64,000 bases of DNA from positions 496,001 to 560,000 of the forward strand of contig NZ_JANHDH010000003.1 of the NCBI RefSeq assembly GCF_026616195.1, in the 5' to 3' direction. Below, in pieces: positions 43,068 to 51,929 of the stretch. A program made the translations under genes and the position numbers. Position 1 is the stretch's first letter. The number at the start of each line of letters is the position of its first letter. This stretch comes from Haloarchaeobius amylolyticus (GTDB taxonomy: Archaea; Halobacteriota; Halobacteria; Halobacteriales; Natrialbaceae). The notes under the pieces are model-generated. The model was given only the letters and a program-made list of their open reading frames with translations, was not told where the DNA came from and searched no databases.

Positions 43068-43688
43068 TCAGCGCTTCTCGTACTGGAAGCTCCCGGTCCA
43101 CTTCCCGTAGACGTCGTCGCTGTTGCTGTCCTGGTCGAACAGCCAGACCGTGATCTCGTGCTGGCCCTCGTCGAACTTCTCGAGGCCACCGGGGTGGACC
43201 TGGACGACCCACTCGCCGTCTTCCTTCATCGCGAGGTAGTCCGACCGCTCGATGCGGGTGCCGTCGACGGCCACCATGAAGTAGGGCTCGCCCTCGACGT
43301 CCCCGTGTTTCGCGGGGTCGACGTCCTTCATCATCGTGTTCGCCTGGATGCGCAGGTCGAAGTCCGAGACGCCGTCACCGGTGTTCACCTTGTTGATCAA
43401 CTCGACCGACCTGATGCGGTTCTCGCCCTGGCCCATCTTGCTCTCGGTGGGGACGTTCGGCGGGGCCGGTGGTTCGTAGGCCGACGCGGTCGGCGTGGCC
43501 GTCTGGCCCGTCGTGGTCGCGGTCGTGGTCGTCGTCGATTCTCCCTCGGTCGCACTGTCCGTCGCACTCGTCGGCGCGTCTGTCGTCGGTTCCCCGGTCG
43601 GGTCCTCGCCGACGCCCCCGAAGCCGGCACAGCCGGCGAGGACGACGGTCAGGACGAGGCCGAGGACGACCCATGGTCTGTTCTCCAT
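43068..43688 (-). CDS. predicted lipoprotein, 206 aa
   Basis: The start at 43688 gives a Sec-type lipoprotein signal (RPWVVLGLVLTVVLAGC) with lipobox LAGC, a Thr/Ser/Glu stalk to about residue 75, and an exported domain containing NRIRSVELINKVNTGDGVSD and YFMVAVDGTRIERSDYLAMK, ending DDVYGKWTGSFQYEKR. The domain looks like a beta-sandwich. No family is recognised. It is divergent from the thiolase gene by about 190 bp. Confidence 0.78.
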   Translation of the reverse strand: MENRPWVVLGLVLTVVLAGCAGFGGVGEDPTGEPTTDAPTSATDSATEGESTTTTTATTTGQTATPTASAYEPPAPPNVPTESKMGQGENRIRSVELINKVNTGDGVSDFDLRIQANTMMKDVDPAKHGDVEGEPYFMVAVDGTRIERSDYLAMKEDGEWVVQVHPGGLEKFDEGQHEITVWLFDQDSNSDDVYGKWTGSFQYEKR

Positions 43689-43877
43689 GGACCGCGATTG
43701 TCGGCACCCGGCCATTATTATGAGTCGCGTAGGCACCGTTGAACCGTCAGAACGGTCCGGAACGGTCGCGTTCCCAACGGTTTCCATGCGAGACCTGACG
43801 GTTCGTCGGGGCCGCGGGATGGTGGGCGACGTGCCCAGTGGCGAAAGAAACAAGTAAATCGTTGTCCAGTTGGAACC

Positions 43878-45077
43878 ATGAGAGAAGCCGTCATCGTGGA
43901 CGCGGTCCGGACGCCGTTCGGCAAGCGCGACGGCGCGTTCCGCGACACCCACCCACAGGACCTCGCGGCCGCGCCGCTGCGGGCGCTCGCCGAGCGCAAC
44001 GACCTCGACACCTCCCTCGTCGAGGACGTCATCCTCGGCTGTGTCACCCCGAAGGGCGACCAGGGGTCGAACATCGCGCGAATCGCCCCCCTCGTCGCGG
44101 GCTGGAGCGAGGAGGTCGACCCCGACGCCGGGCCCGGCGCGTCGTGGCAGGGCAGCCACGGCGCCCCCGGCGTCCAGCTCAACCGGATGTGTGGCTCCGG
44201 CCAGCAGGCCATCAACTTCGCCGCGGGGCAGGTACGGGCGGGCTTCCAGGACGTTGTCGTCGCCGGCGGCGTCGAGCACATGACCCGCGAACCGATGGGC
44301 ACCGACGGCGGCTCGATGGCCGAGACCTACTTCGAGGAGTACGAGGAACTGATTCCCCAGGGCGAGAGCGCAGAGCGCATCGCGGAGACGTGGGGGTTCA
44401 CCCGGCAGGACCTCGACGAGATCGCGGTCGACTCGCAGTCGCGCTGGGGCGAGGCGTGGGAGGAGGGCCGGTACGACTCCCAGATAGCTCCCGTCGAGAC
44501 CGAACTCGACGACGAACCCATCACGGTCGAGAAGGACGGCCACCCGCGGCCCGGGACCGACGTGGAGACGCTTTCGGGACTCCCGCTGGCCTTCCGCGAC
44601 GAGGGCGAGGGCGTCGTCCACGCCGGCAACTCCTCGGGCATCGTCGACGGTGCCTCGGCCACGCTCGTCTGCTCGGCCGAGGTCGCCGAGGAGCAGGGCT
44701 GGGAGCCGATGGCCCGCATCGTCCAGACCGAGGTCTGCGCCGTCGACCCCGTGATGATGCTCACCGGCCCCATCCCCGCGACGAAGAACGTGCTGGCGAA
44801 GGCCGACATGACGGTCGAGGACATCGACCTGTTCGAGGTCAACGAGGCCTTCGCCAGCGTCGTCGCGGCCTGGCTGGAGGAGACGGGTGCACCGTGGGAC
44901 CGCACGAACGTCAACGGCGGCGCCATCGCCCACGGCCACCCGCTGGGGGCGACCGGGTCGGCTCTGATTACGAAGCTCGTCCACGAGATGGAGCGCACCG
45001 GCGCCCAGACCGCGCTCTCGACCATGTGCATCGGGTTCGGGCAGGGTATCGCGACGATTCTGGAGCGCGTCGAGTAG
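43878..45077 (+). CDS. acetyl-CoA C-acyltransferase (thiolase)
   Basis: This 399-residue enzyme joins or cleaves acyl-CoA units. The nucleophile is Cys105 in NRMCGSGQQA. NEAFASV, His354 in GGAIAHGHPLGATG and Cys384 in TMCIGFGQG complete the active site. The CIGFGQG motif has Phe where GG is usual. It could serve fatty-acid or aromatic degradation or polyhydroxyalkanoate precursors; no partner beta-oxidation gene is adjacent. The ATG at 43878 follows a 20-bp AT-richer leader. Confidence 0.96.
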   Translation: MREAVIVDAVRTPFGKRDGAFRDTHPQDLAAAPLRALAERNDLDTSLVEDVILGCVTPKGDQGSNIARIAPLVAGWSEEVDPDAGPGASWQGSHGAPGVQLNRMCGSGQQAINFAAGQVRAGFQDVVVAGGVEHMTREPMGTDGGSMAETYFEEYEELIPQGESAERIAETWGFTRQDLDEIAVDSQSRWGEAWEEGRYDSQIAPVETELDDEPITVEKDGHPRPGTDVETLSGLPLAFRDEGEGVVHAGNSSGIVDGASATLVCSAEVAEEQGWEPMARIVQTEVCAVDPVMMLTGPIPATKNVLAKADMTVEDIDLFEVNEAFASVVAAWLEETGAPWDRTNVNGGAIAHGHPLGATGSALITKLVHEMERTGAQTALSTMCIGFGQGIATILERVE

Positions 45078-45134
45078 GGACGACTCGGTTCCGCTACTCC
45101 CAGTCTTTTGGTGGCCGGACGAGGACGGAAGCGT

Positions 45135-46166
45135 ATGGACTATCGACGACTCGGTTCGACCGGGACGAAGGTCTCCGAACTCTGCTTCGGCACGTGGCGC
45201 TTCGGGCGAGAGACCGGCGGCGTCCTCGAAACGGACCGCGAGGAGGCACACGCGTTGCTCGACACCTTCGAGGCCCACGGCGGGAACTTCATCGACACGG
45301 CCAACGTCTACGGGAACCCCAACGGGACGAGCGAGGAGTACATCGGCGACTGGCTGGCCGAGCGCGACCGCGACGACTTCGTCCTGGCCTCGAAGGTCTA
45401 CTTCCCCTTCGACGGCCGGGGTGAGCCTGGGCCGAACGACTCCGGCCTCGGGCGGAAGCACATCCGCACCCAGATAGAGGGGACGCTCGACCGTCTCGAC
45501 ACCGACTACCTCGACGTGTACTACATCCACCGCTGGGACGACGAGACGCCCATCGAGGAGACCCTCGAAACGCTCACCCAGCTCGTCGAGGACGGGAAAG
45601 TGAACTACCTCGGCGCGTCGACGATGGCCGCCTGGCAGTTGACCAAGGCGCTCTGGAAGTCGGAGGTCGAGGGGCTCGAACGGTTCGAGGTGACCCAGCC
45701 CCTGTTCCACGCGGCCTACCGCGACGACGTGGCGGACTACCTCGACGTCTGTGCCGACCAGGACCTCGCGGTCTGCCCCTACTCGCCGCTCGCCGGGGGC
45801 TTCCTCACCGGGAAGTACGAGCGCGCCGACCCGGACGACCCGACCCAGGTGGAGGCGCCCGACGGCTCCCGCGGGAGCTTCGACGAGCGGTTCTCGAACT
45901 TCTACCTCTCGGCGCGCGGCTGGGAGGTCCTCGACGCCATCCGGGGTGTCGCCGACGAGGTGGACGCGACCCCCGCCCAGGTCGCGCTGCGCTGGCTGAT
46001 GGACCAGGAGGACTTCACCTGCATCCCCATCGTGGGCGCGCGGACGACCGACCAGCTGGAGGAGAACGTCGGGGCGGCCGAGATATCCCTCGACGCGGCC
46101 CAGTTCGAACGCATCTCGGAGGCACGGTACGACGAGGAGGGGAACCGCTGGGGCCACCGGGACTGA
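45135..46166 (+). CDS. aldo/keto reductase
   Basis: This 343-residue TIM-barrel enzyme begins MDYRRLGSTGTKVSELCFGT. The catalytic tetrad is visible: Asp and Tyr in FIDTANVYGNPNG, Lys in VLASKVYFP and His in YYIHRWD. The C-terminal NADPH-binding part contains CIPIVGARTTDQLEENVGA. It reduces carbonyls with NADPH, most like the YajO/Kv-beta group; the substrate is unknown. Its TATA-like upstream CCCAGTCTTTTGG suggests an independent promoter. Confidence 0.94.
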   Translation: MDYRRLGSTGTKVSELCFGTWRFGRETGGVLETDREEAHALLDTFEAHGGNFIDTANVYGNPNGTSEEYIGDWLAERDRDDFVLASKVYFPFDGRGEPGPNDSGLGRKHIRTQIEGTLDRLDTDYLDVYYIHRWDDETPIEETLETLTQLVEDGKVNYLGASTMAAWQLTKALWKSEVEGLERFEVTQPLFHAAYRDDVADYLDVCADQDLAVCPYSPLAGGFLTGKYERADPDDPTQVEAPDGSRGSFDERFSNFYLSARGWEVLDAIRGVADEVDATPAQVALRWLMDQEDFTCIPIVGARTTDQLEENVGAAEISLDAAQFERISEARYDEEGNRWGHRD

Positions 46167-46216
46167 CCGCGCGGCGGAACACCGCACTTTTCCCGCCGCT
46201 TTCCCACCTGCCTCGT

Positions 46217-46576
46217 ATGGGAACCATCGATTCGCTGCCGTCGCGCCCCCTCACCGGCGAGGAGGTGCAGTCGCTGGCCGAGCAGGACGCCGAGTTGACG
46301 GTCGTCCCCGGGAACTACGTCCCCGAGATCGACCGCGTCTACGCGCTCTTCTTCATCTACTCGGGCAAGGGCCACGCCGTCGGCTTCGAGCCCGAGGCCG
46401 AGGAGTGGACCATCGTCGAGACGGTCGACGAGGGGACCGAGAACGGGTTCACCGTGCTCCAGCAGGCCATCGCCGAGTGGGGCCAGGACACCTACGACGA
46501 CGACTTCCTGCAGGGCGGCACGACGGTCGACTTCGACGACGAGGAGGCCGTCGTCGAGGACATCGAGGAGCTCTGA
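46217..46576 (+). CDS. small conserved haloarchaeal protein, 119 aa
   Basis: This acidic soluble protein starts MGTIDSLPSRPLTGEEVQSL and includes RVYALFFIYSGKGHAVGFEP and EWGQDTYDDDFLQGGTTVDF. The composition and typical codon use support a real gene, and I have seen similar haloarchaeal proteins of unknown role. It is convergent with the ABC permease at 46584, leaving only 7 bp between stops. Confidence 0.72.
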   Translation: MGTIDSLPSRPLTGEEVQSLAEQDAELTVVPGNYVPEIDRVYALFFIYSGKGHAVGFEPEAEEWTIVETVDEGTENGFTVLQQAIAEWGQDTYDDDFLQGGTTVDFDDEEAVVEDIEEL

Positions 46577-46583
46577 GACGGCT

Positions 46584-47426
46584 TCAGCTCAGGTCGGCGC
46601 GTTCGAACGCCCGGTAGCCGACCAGCAGGGGCACCGCCGCCCACGCCGCGAGGACGAGCAGGAGGAACCACGGTTCGAGGTAGAACGGGAGATCGCCGGC
46701 GATGAGGCCAGAGAGCCCCGGCAGGCCAGCCTCCCAACTGACGACCGCGGTCACGAGCGAACTGTACGCGCCGGTCGGACTCAGGCTCTGCAGCAGGACG
46801 AACCAGCCCGGGAGCGGCGGTTCCGGCTGCGAGCCCTGGACGAGCAGGTGGGCGCCCTGGGGCACGAGGTCCCAGAACAGCGTCAGCACGAGGTAGACCG
46901 CGATGGAGGCGGTCATCGCCCGCGAGCGCGTCCCGGTCGTGGCCGAGAGACCGACCGCGATGCCGACGAACACGACGCCGAGCAGGGCCGTGAGCAGCAG
47001 GGTGAGGACGAACGCCGTGACCGGCAGCGTCCCGTAGACCGCCACGGTGACGACGCCGGAGACCGCGTAGCCGGCCGAGATGGCGGCCGCGACGACCGCA
47101 CCGCGGCCGAGGAACTTGCCCGCGACGACCTCGGCGCGGGAGGGCGGGAACCCGAGCAGGACCTTCACGCTACCCGATTCGCGCTCGCCGGCGATGGCGA
47201 GGTAGGCCGCGACGAGGGCGACGATGGGCACCAGCAGCCCCGCGAACTCGGTCGCGCCGTTGATGCCCGCGAGGGCGTCGGCCTCGACGCCGGGGACGAA
47301 CTTGAGCGCGCCCGCGGCGACCGAGGTCAACCCGGCCACGAGGACGACGATGGTCCAGACGAGGCGGGAGCGGACGCTGTCGGAGACCTCCTTGCGCGCG
47401 ATGGTCCCGATGCGGCGGGCCTTCAT
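46584..47426 (-). CDS. ABC-2 type (NosY-like) exporter permease
   Basis: This 280-residue protein has six membrane helices, a cytoplasmic N-terminus with TIARKEVSDSVRSRLVW, and the segment ERESGSVKVLLGFPPSRAEV between helices 2 and 3, characteristic of NosY/ABC-2 permeases. It overlaps the ATPase gene by 4 bp. In haloarchaea such pairs occur widely and their cargo is seldom known. Confidence 0.92.
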   Translation of the reverse strand: MKARRIGTIARKEVSDSVRSRLVWTIVVLVAGLTSVAAGALKFVPGVEADALAGINGATEFAGLLVPIVALVAAYLAIAGERESGSVKVLLGFPPSRAEVVAGKFLGRGAVVAAAISAGYAVSGVVTVAVYGTLPVTAFVLTLLLTALLGVVFVGIAVGLSATTGTRSRAMTASIAVYLVLTLFWDLVPQGAHLLVQGSQPEPPLPGWFVLLQSLSPTGAYSSLVTAVVSWEAGLPGLSGLIAGDLPFYLEPWFLLLVLAAWAAVPLLVGYRAFERADLS

Positions 47427-48367
47427 CGCTGTGCCTCCACGGCTGCCGCCCCGGCTGGCGTGTCCGCGCCGGTGTAGGTCGTGAACAGCTCCTCGAGGGA
47501 GGCCTCGGTCGTCCCGAAGTCCTGGACGGCCGCCCCGGCTGCCCGCACCTCGTCGAGGACCGCGAGCTTGGCCTCTGGCGTCCGGCAGTTCGCCTCGATG
47601 GTCCGGCCGTCGGTGTGGACCGAGGTGACACCCTCGATGGTCGCGAGGTCGAGGCCGGTCGGGATGGCGTCGACCGTGACGCTGATGAGCGACCCGGTCT
47701 CCAGCGTCTCGCGCAGACCGTCGATGGTGTCGACCGCGACGAGCCGGCCCCGGTTCAGGATGCCGACGCGGTCACAGACCGCCTCGACCTGCGGGAGGAT
47801 GTGACTGGAGAAGAACACCGTCCCGCCCGAGGCGGCGTGGTCCTGGGCGATGTCCCGCACGAGTCGGACCCCGTTCGGGTCCAGCCCGCTGGAGGGTTCG
47901 TCCAGGACGAGCAGGTCCGGGTCGCCGACGAGGGCGATGGCCAGCGCGATGCGCTGGGTCATGCCCTTGGAGTAGCCCCCGACCGGACGCTCGGCGGCCG
48001 CGGGGTCGAGGTCGACACGGGCGAGGAGGTCGTCCGGGTCGTCGGCGGCGTCCTTGAGGTCGATGGCGAACTCGAGGTGGCGACGGCCCGAGAGTCGGTC
48101 GTAGAGGCCGTAGCCGTCGGGGAGGATGCCCACGCGCTCGTGGACCTGCTCCGTCTCGGTCTGGGCGTCGTAGCCCAGAACCAGCGCCGACCCCTCGGAG
48201 GGCCGGACGTAGTCCATGAGCATGTCGATGGTCGTCGACTTGCCGGCCCCGTTCGGGCCGAGGAAGCCGAACACTTCGCCCTCCTCGACGGTGAGGTCGA
48301 GGCTGTCCACCGCGACGACGGACTCGCCGTATCGCCTGGTGAGGTTCCGTGTCTCTATCGCTGCCAT
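47423..48367 (-). CDS. ABC-2 type (NosF-like) exporter ATPase
   Basis: This 314-residue protein has Walker A GPNGAGKST, signature YSKGMTQRIALA, Walker B LLVLDEPSSGLDP and SSHILPQ. Its C-terminal 80 residues (SLISVTVDAIPTGLDLATIE, then EASLEELFTTYTG) resemble the regulatory domain of export ATPases. It is the first gene of the operon and is preceded by a TATA-rich region and a 22-bp inverted repeat. Confidence 0.94.
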   Translation of the reverse strand: MAAIETRNLTRRYGESVVAVDSLDLTVEEGEVFGFLGPNGAGKSTTIDMLMDYVRPSEGSALVLGYDAQTETEQVHERVGILPDGYGLYDRLSGRRHLEFAIDLKDAADDPDDLLARVDLDPAAAERPVGGYSKGMTQRIALAIALVGDPDLLVLDEPSSGLDPNGVRLVRDIAQDHAASGGTVFFSSHILPQVEAVCDRVGILNRGRLVAVDTIDGLRETLETGSLISVTVDAIPTGLDLATIEGVTSVHTDGRTIEANCRTPEAKLAVLDEVRAAGAAVQDFGTTEASLEELFTTYTGADTPAGAAAVEAQR

Positions 48368-48396
48368 ACCGGCACTGCGCCGCCGCCGGGGATAAG

Positions 48397-48418
48397 TATT
48401 ATCATAGAATTGATAATA
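48397..48418 (-). promoter_or_regulatory. 22-bp inverted repeat before the ABC-2 exporter operon
   Basis: TATTATCA-TAGAAT-TGATAATA is a perfect inverted repeat with 8-bp arms. It lies 30-51 bp upstream of the ATPase ATG at 48367 and overlaps the only AT-rich (TATA) stretch there. It is likely an operator, possibly of the regulator encoded just upstream at 48445-49362. Confidence 0.65.
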
Positions 48419-48431
48419 TAACAGAGCAGTA

Positions 48432-48449
48432 ACTAAACCGCGTTTTAGT
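48432..48449 (-). terminator. inverted repeat at the regulator stop codon
   Basis: ACTAAA-CCGCGT-TTTAGT spans the stop codon of the regulator gene at 48445. It could terminate that transcript or be a further protein-binding site; its arms are only 6 bp. Confidence 0.35.
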
Positions 48450-49362
48450 CATCGAGTTGACTCGAATGCCGGGGCTGCGCCGCGTCCGGGGACCGCTCGT
48501 CGAGTATCTCCACCCCGAGGGCCGCGTCGAGGCCGACCAGCAACGACTCCGCCTCGTCGGGAACCCGGACCCGGATTTCGGCCGCGAAGGGGTCACGGTC
48601 GGTGACCGTCTTCTCCCAGGCGTCGGTGTGGCCCAGCAGTTCCCACAGGGGTATCTCGGTCGCGTCGACGCCGTGGCGCCAGTACAGCGCCAGCACCGCG
48701 GGATGGTAGAGGAGGCGTAGTTCGACCGGCGCGAACACCTGCAGGTCGCAGGTCGCACACTGCGAGAGCGCCATGTCGTGGGTGCCGCAGTCCTCCTCGA
48801 CGGCCTCGATATCGAGCGTCATCTCGCCGCCACAGCTGTTGCAGATGCCGTCGAGCGCCATCTCGTACTCGTGGCGGACCCGGCGGTCGCAGGCGTGGAG
48901 GACGGCGTCCGACCCCGCGCCGGACGCCTGCCCCGGCGGCAGGTCGAACCTGACGATGCCGGTTCCACAGTCCGCACAGGAGAGCACGACGAGTGCCCCC
49001 TCCAGGGTCGCCTCGAGGGTTTTCCATCCACAGTTCGGGCAGTGTCCATCGACCGTCGTCGGCTCGAACGTGGGGTTCGACTCGTACGCGCTCGCCCGGG
49101 CGGCGCGGACCACGCGGTCTCCGGCGGGCGTGAGCCGGTAGCCAGCCTCGGTCTTGCTGACGAAGTGCGGGGCGAGCCGGGAGAGGTGGTAGGAGAAACT
49201 CGGCGTGTTGTCGGCGTCGACGCGGTCGTAGAGGGTCGAGAAGCTACAGACGGGGTCGCCGGCGGCGTCGGCGCTGGCCAGTTCGTCGAGGATGGCCAGT
49301 CGCAACTCGCTGCTCAGGACCTCGAAGGCGTCCTCGGTCGACGGGTCGTCGCTTCCGGTCAT
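48445..49362 (-). CDS. ArsR-like winged-helix regulator with zinc-finger C-terminal region
   Basis: The start at 49362 (MTGSDDPSTEDAFEVLSSEL) gives 305 residues. Residues 10-90 form a winged helix (SSELRLAILDELASADAAGD, then SFSYHLSRLAPHFVSKTEAG). The C-terminal region has paired cysteines (CPNCG, CADCG, CNSCG, CATCD), as in haloarchaeal DUF7347/DUF7351-like regulators. Two paralogues occur at 58334 and 59409. It lies upstream of the ABC-2 exporter on the same strand and may regulate it through the inverted repeat at 48397. Confidence 0.85.
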   Translation of the reverse strand: MTGSDDPSTEDAFEVLSSELRLAILDELASADAAGDPVCSFSTLYDRVDADNTPSFSYHLSRLAPHFVSKTEAGYRLTPAGDRVVRAARASAYESNPTFEPTTVDGHCPNCGWKTLEATLEGALVVLSCADCGTGIVRFDLPPGQASGAGSDAVLHACDRRVRHEYEMALDGICNSCGGEMTLDIEAVEEDCGTHDMALSQCATCDLQVFAPVELRLLYHPAVLALYWRHGVDATEIPLWELLGHTDAWEKTVTDRDPFAAEIRVRVPDEAESLLVGLDAALGVEILDERSPDAAQPRHSSQLDD

Positions 49363-49509
49363 TCGCTCGCTGGCGCTACGGGGCGAGGGGAGAAAACGTT
49401 CCGGCATCGTGTCGGCGGGCGACAGCGAAAGGTCGAAGGCCGGCCTCCGACGACGTTCTGTCATGAACGATTGTCGGACCCTCCACGACAGCCCCGAGGT
49501 GCCGCCGCG

Positions 49510-51078
49510 ATGACCGTCGAACTCGACGGGCAATCACTGACCCCCGAGGACGTGGCCGCGGTCGCCCGCGAGGACGAACCGGTCGCGGTCCCGGAGCCAG
49601 CCCGCGAACGCGTCCGTGACGCCCGCGAGCGCGTCGAACACGTCGTCGACGCGGGCGAGGCGGTCTACGGCCTCAACACCGGCTTCGGCGAACTCGTCAA
49701 CGAGCGCATCCCGCGCGAGAAGATCGAGACGCTCCAGACCAACCTCATCCGGAGCCACTCGGCCGGGTCGGGGCGCGAGTGCACCCGCGAGGAGGTCCGC
49801 GCGATGCTCGTCACCCGGGTCAACGCCCTCGTGAAGGGCTACTCGGGCATCCGCGAGCACGTCGTCGACCACCTCGTGACGTTCCTGAACGAGGGCGTCC
49901 ACCCGGTCGTGCGCTCCCGCGGGAGCCTCGGCGCGAGTGGCGACCTCGCCCCACTCGCCCACCTCGCGCTGGTCCTGCTCGGCGAGGGCGAGGCCGACCA
50001 CGACGGCGAGCGCGTCTCCGGAGCCGAGGCCCTCGACGCGGTCGGGCTGGACCCGGTGACGCTGGCGCCGAAGGAAGGTCTCGCGCTCATCAACGGGACC
50101 CAGCTCACTGTCGGGAAGGCCGCACTCGCCGTCGTCGACGCCGAGCGCATCGCCCAGGCCGCCGACGCAGCCGGCGCGCTCACCACCGAGGTCACCATGG
50201 GCACGACCGCGAGTTGCGACCCGGTCATCCACGACGTGCGCCCCCACGACGGCCAGCAGGCCAGCGCCGACAACGTCCGGCGCCTCTGTGCCGACTCCGG
50301 CATCGTCGAGTCACACCGCAACTGCGACCGGGTGCAGGACGCCTACGCCATCCGGTGCATGCCGCAGGTCCACGGCGCGGTTCGGGACGCCATCGAGCAC
50401 ACCAGAGACGCGGTCGAGACCGAACTCAACAGCGCCACCGACAACCCGCTCGTCTTCGACGCCAGCGACGTGGACGCCCGCGCCTCCGGGACCGAGAAGG
50501 GCGCCATCATCTCCGGCGGGAACTTCCACGGCGCGCCCCTCGCCCACCGGCTGGACTACCTGACGGCGGCGATGACCGACCTCGCGGCCATCTGTGAGCG
50601 CCGGGTGGACCGGATGGTCAACCCGAACCTGCAGGAGCCACACCTCCCACCGTTCCTCACCGCCGAGAGCGGCCTGCGCTCTGGCTACATGATCGCCCAG
50701 TACACCGCCGCCGCGCTGGTCAACGAGTGCCGGTCGCTCGGCCGCGCCGCGACCGACAACACGCCCGTCTCCGGCGGGCAGGAGGACCACGTCAGCATGT
50801 CGGCGCAGGCGGCCCATCACACCGCGACGGCTGTCGAGCACGCGGCCACGGTGGTCGGCGTCGAACTGCTCTGTGCGGCCCAGTCGCTGGAGTTCGTCGA
50901 CGACGACCTCGAACCCGCCGCCGGGACCCAGGCGGTCGCCGACGCTGTCCGCGAGGTCGTGCCACCACTGGACGAGGACCGCGTCCTGGCGCCCGAACTG
51001 GACCGGGCCGCGACGCTGGTCAGGAGCGGCGTCCTCGTCGAAGCGGTGGACGAGGGACTGGACGAACCGTTGCGATGA
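49510..51078 (+). CDS. hutH: histidine ammonia-lyase
   Basis: This enzyme converts histidine to urocanate and ammonia. The 522-residue protein has the self-forming MIO prosthetic-group triad Ala142-Ser143-Gly144 in GASGDLAPLAH, at the same positions as in Pseudomonas HutH. It also has YGLNTGFGELV, SATDNPLVF and NLQEPHLPPFLTAESGLRSG. The ATG at 49510 gives a standard N-terminus. No hutU, hutI or hutG lies next to it here, so the rest of the pathway must be elsewhere or absent. Confidence 0.96.
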   Translation: MTVELDGQSLTPEDVAAVAREDEPVAVPEPARERVRDARERVEHVVDAGEAVYGLNTGFGELVNERIPREKIETLQTNLIRSHSAGSGRECTREEVRAMLVTRVNALVKGYSGIREHVVDHLVTFLNEGVHPVVRSRGSLGASGDLAPLAHLALVLLGEGEADHDGERVSGAEALDAVGLDPVTLAPKEGLALINGTQLTVGKAALAVVDAERIAQAADAAGALTTEVTMGTTASCDPVIHDVRPHDGQQASADNVRRLCADSGIVESHRNCDRVQDAYAIRCMPQVHGAVRDAIEHTRDAVETELNSATDNPLVFDASDVDARASGTEKGAIISGGNFHGAPLAHRLDYLTAAMTDLAAICERRVDRMVNPNLQEPHLPPFLTAESGLRSGYMIAQYTAAALVNECRSLGRAATDNTPVSGGQEDHVSMSAQAAHHTATAVEHAATVVGVELLCAAQSLEFVDDDLEPAAGTQAVADAVREVVPPLDEDRVLAPELDRAATLVRSGVLVEAVDEGLDEPLR

Positions 51079-51206
51079 ACCGCGGAAAGAGTGGCGTCGG
51101 GCAGCAGGAACGGTCCGAGGTATGGGGGGAGTGTGGGGGGTGCCTCCGACCGTCGTATCCCCGCCGCGTGAGACGTGTTACCACCCATACAAGATAAAAG
51201 TACTGG

Positions 51207-51929
51207 TCATTCCCAATCGCAATTTTCCGCGAGCCGGGCGAGTACGGGGATCTCGGAGAGTCGCTCCTCGTCGAGCAGGTCCCAGTCGAGCCCGGTCGGT
51301 TTTGGCCGCGGTTCCGGGCGATAGGTCGTCGACGGCGTGGCGACGAGGTCGAGCGACACGTCGTGTGGGCCCACCGGAACGTCCTCGTCGACGACCTGGA
51401 GGTCGTGGACCGTCGTCACGACCGGCGTGTCGTCGTCCACCAGCCCGAACTCGCGCAGGACCGCGAACTCCAGGTCGGAGTAGCCCTCGCCCTTGCCGAC
51501 GCGGTCGCCGTCGGGGGTGACCGCGACGCTCCCGGAGACGATGCAGTCGATCTCCGGGACGTCCTCCGGCGCGACCTGCACCCCGAGTTCGGACGAGCCC
51601 GCGATGGTGACCGCCCGGTCGATGTCGTCGATGCGGGCGGGGTCGAGTTCGAGGAACGGCTTCTCGTCGCGCAGTCGCGGGACCGCCATGTAGACCGTCT
51701 TCCCGGCTTCGAGCGCGGCGCGTCGGAGCGGTTTCTGCGGCGAGTCCGGGTTCGCCTTGATGCTCTCCGCGGCCTGCCACACCGCCGTCTCTACGACGCG
51801 CTCTGCGGCCGCTTCGCACCCCTTGAAGTTCGGGATGCGCCCGTGAGGTGGGAACGGGAACCGCGCCTGGTTCTGCTCCTCCAGCGCGTCCCACACCCGC
51901 TCGCGGAGCGCCTGCTTGTCCACCGTCAT
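51207..51929 (-). CDS. 5-formyltetrahydrofolate cyclo-ligase family protein
   Basis: This 240-residue protein begins MTVDKQALRERVWDALEEQN and has GRIPNFKG, TVYMAVPRLRDEKPF and the nucleotide-binding loop GKGEGYSDLEFAVL. That layout matches the archaeal cyclo-ligase/MTHFSD-like group. The enzyme would make 5,10-methenyl-THF from folinate with ATP. The exact substrate in haloarchaea is not certain. It is coupled by a 4-bp overlap to the esterase gene upstream. Confidence 0.85.
   Translation of the reverse strand: MTVDKQALRERVWDALEEQNQARFPFPPHGRIPNFKGCEAAAERVVETAVWQAAESIKANPDSPQKPLRRAALEAGKTVYMAVPRLRDEKPFLELDPARIDDIDRAVTIAGSSELGVQVAPEDVPEIDCIVSGSVAVTPDGDRVGKGEGYSDLEFAVLREFGLVDDDTPVVTTVHDLQVVDEDVPVGPHDVSLDLVATPSTTYRPEPRPKPTGLDWDLLDEERLSEIPVLARLAENCDWE

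Noticed and set aside
43689-46187. Upstream extension of the lipoprotein frame to 1039 codons
   Set aside because: It runs antisense through the thiolase and aldo/keto reductase genes; the lipoprotein start at 43688 has a proper signal peptide.
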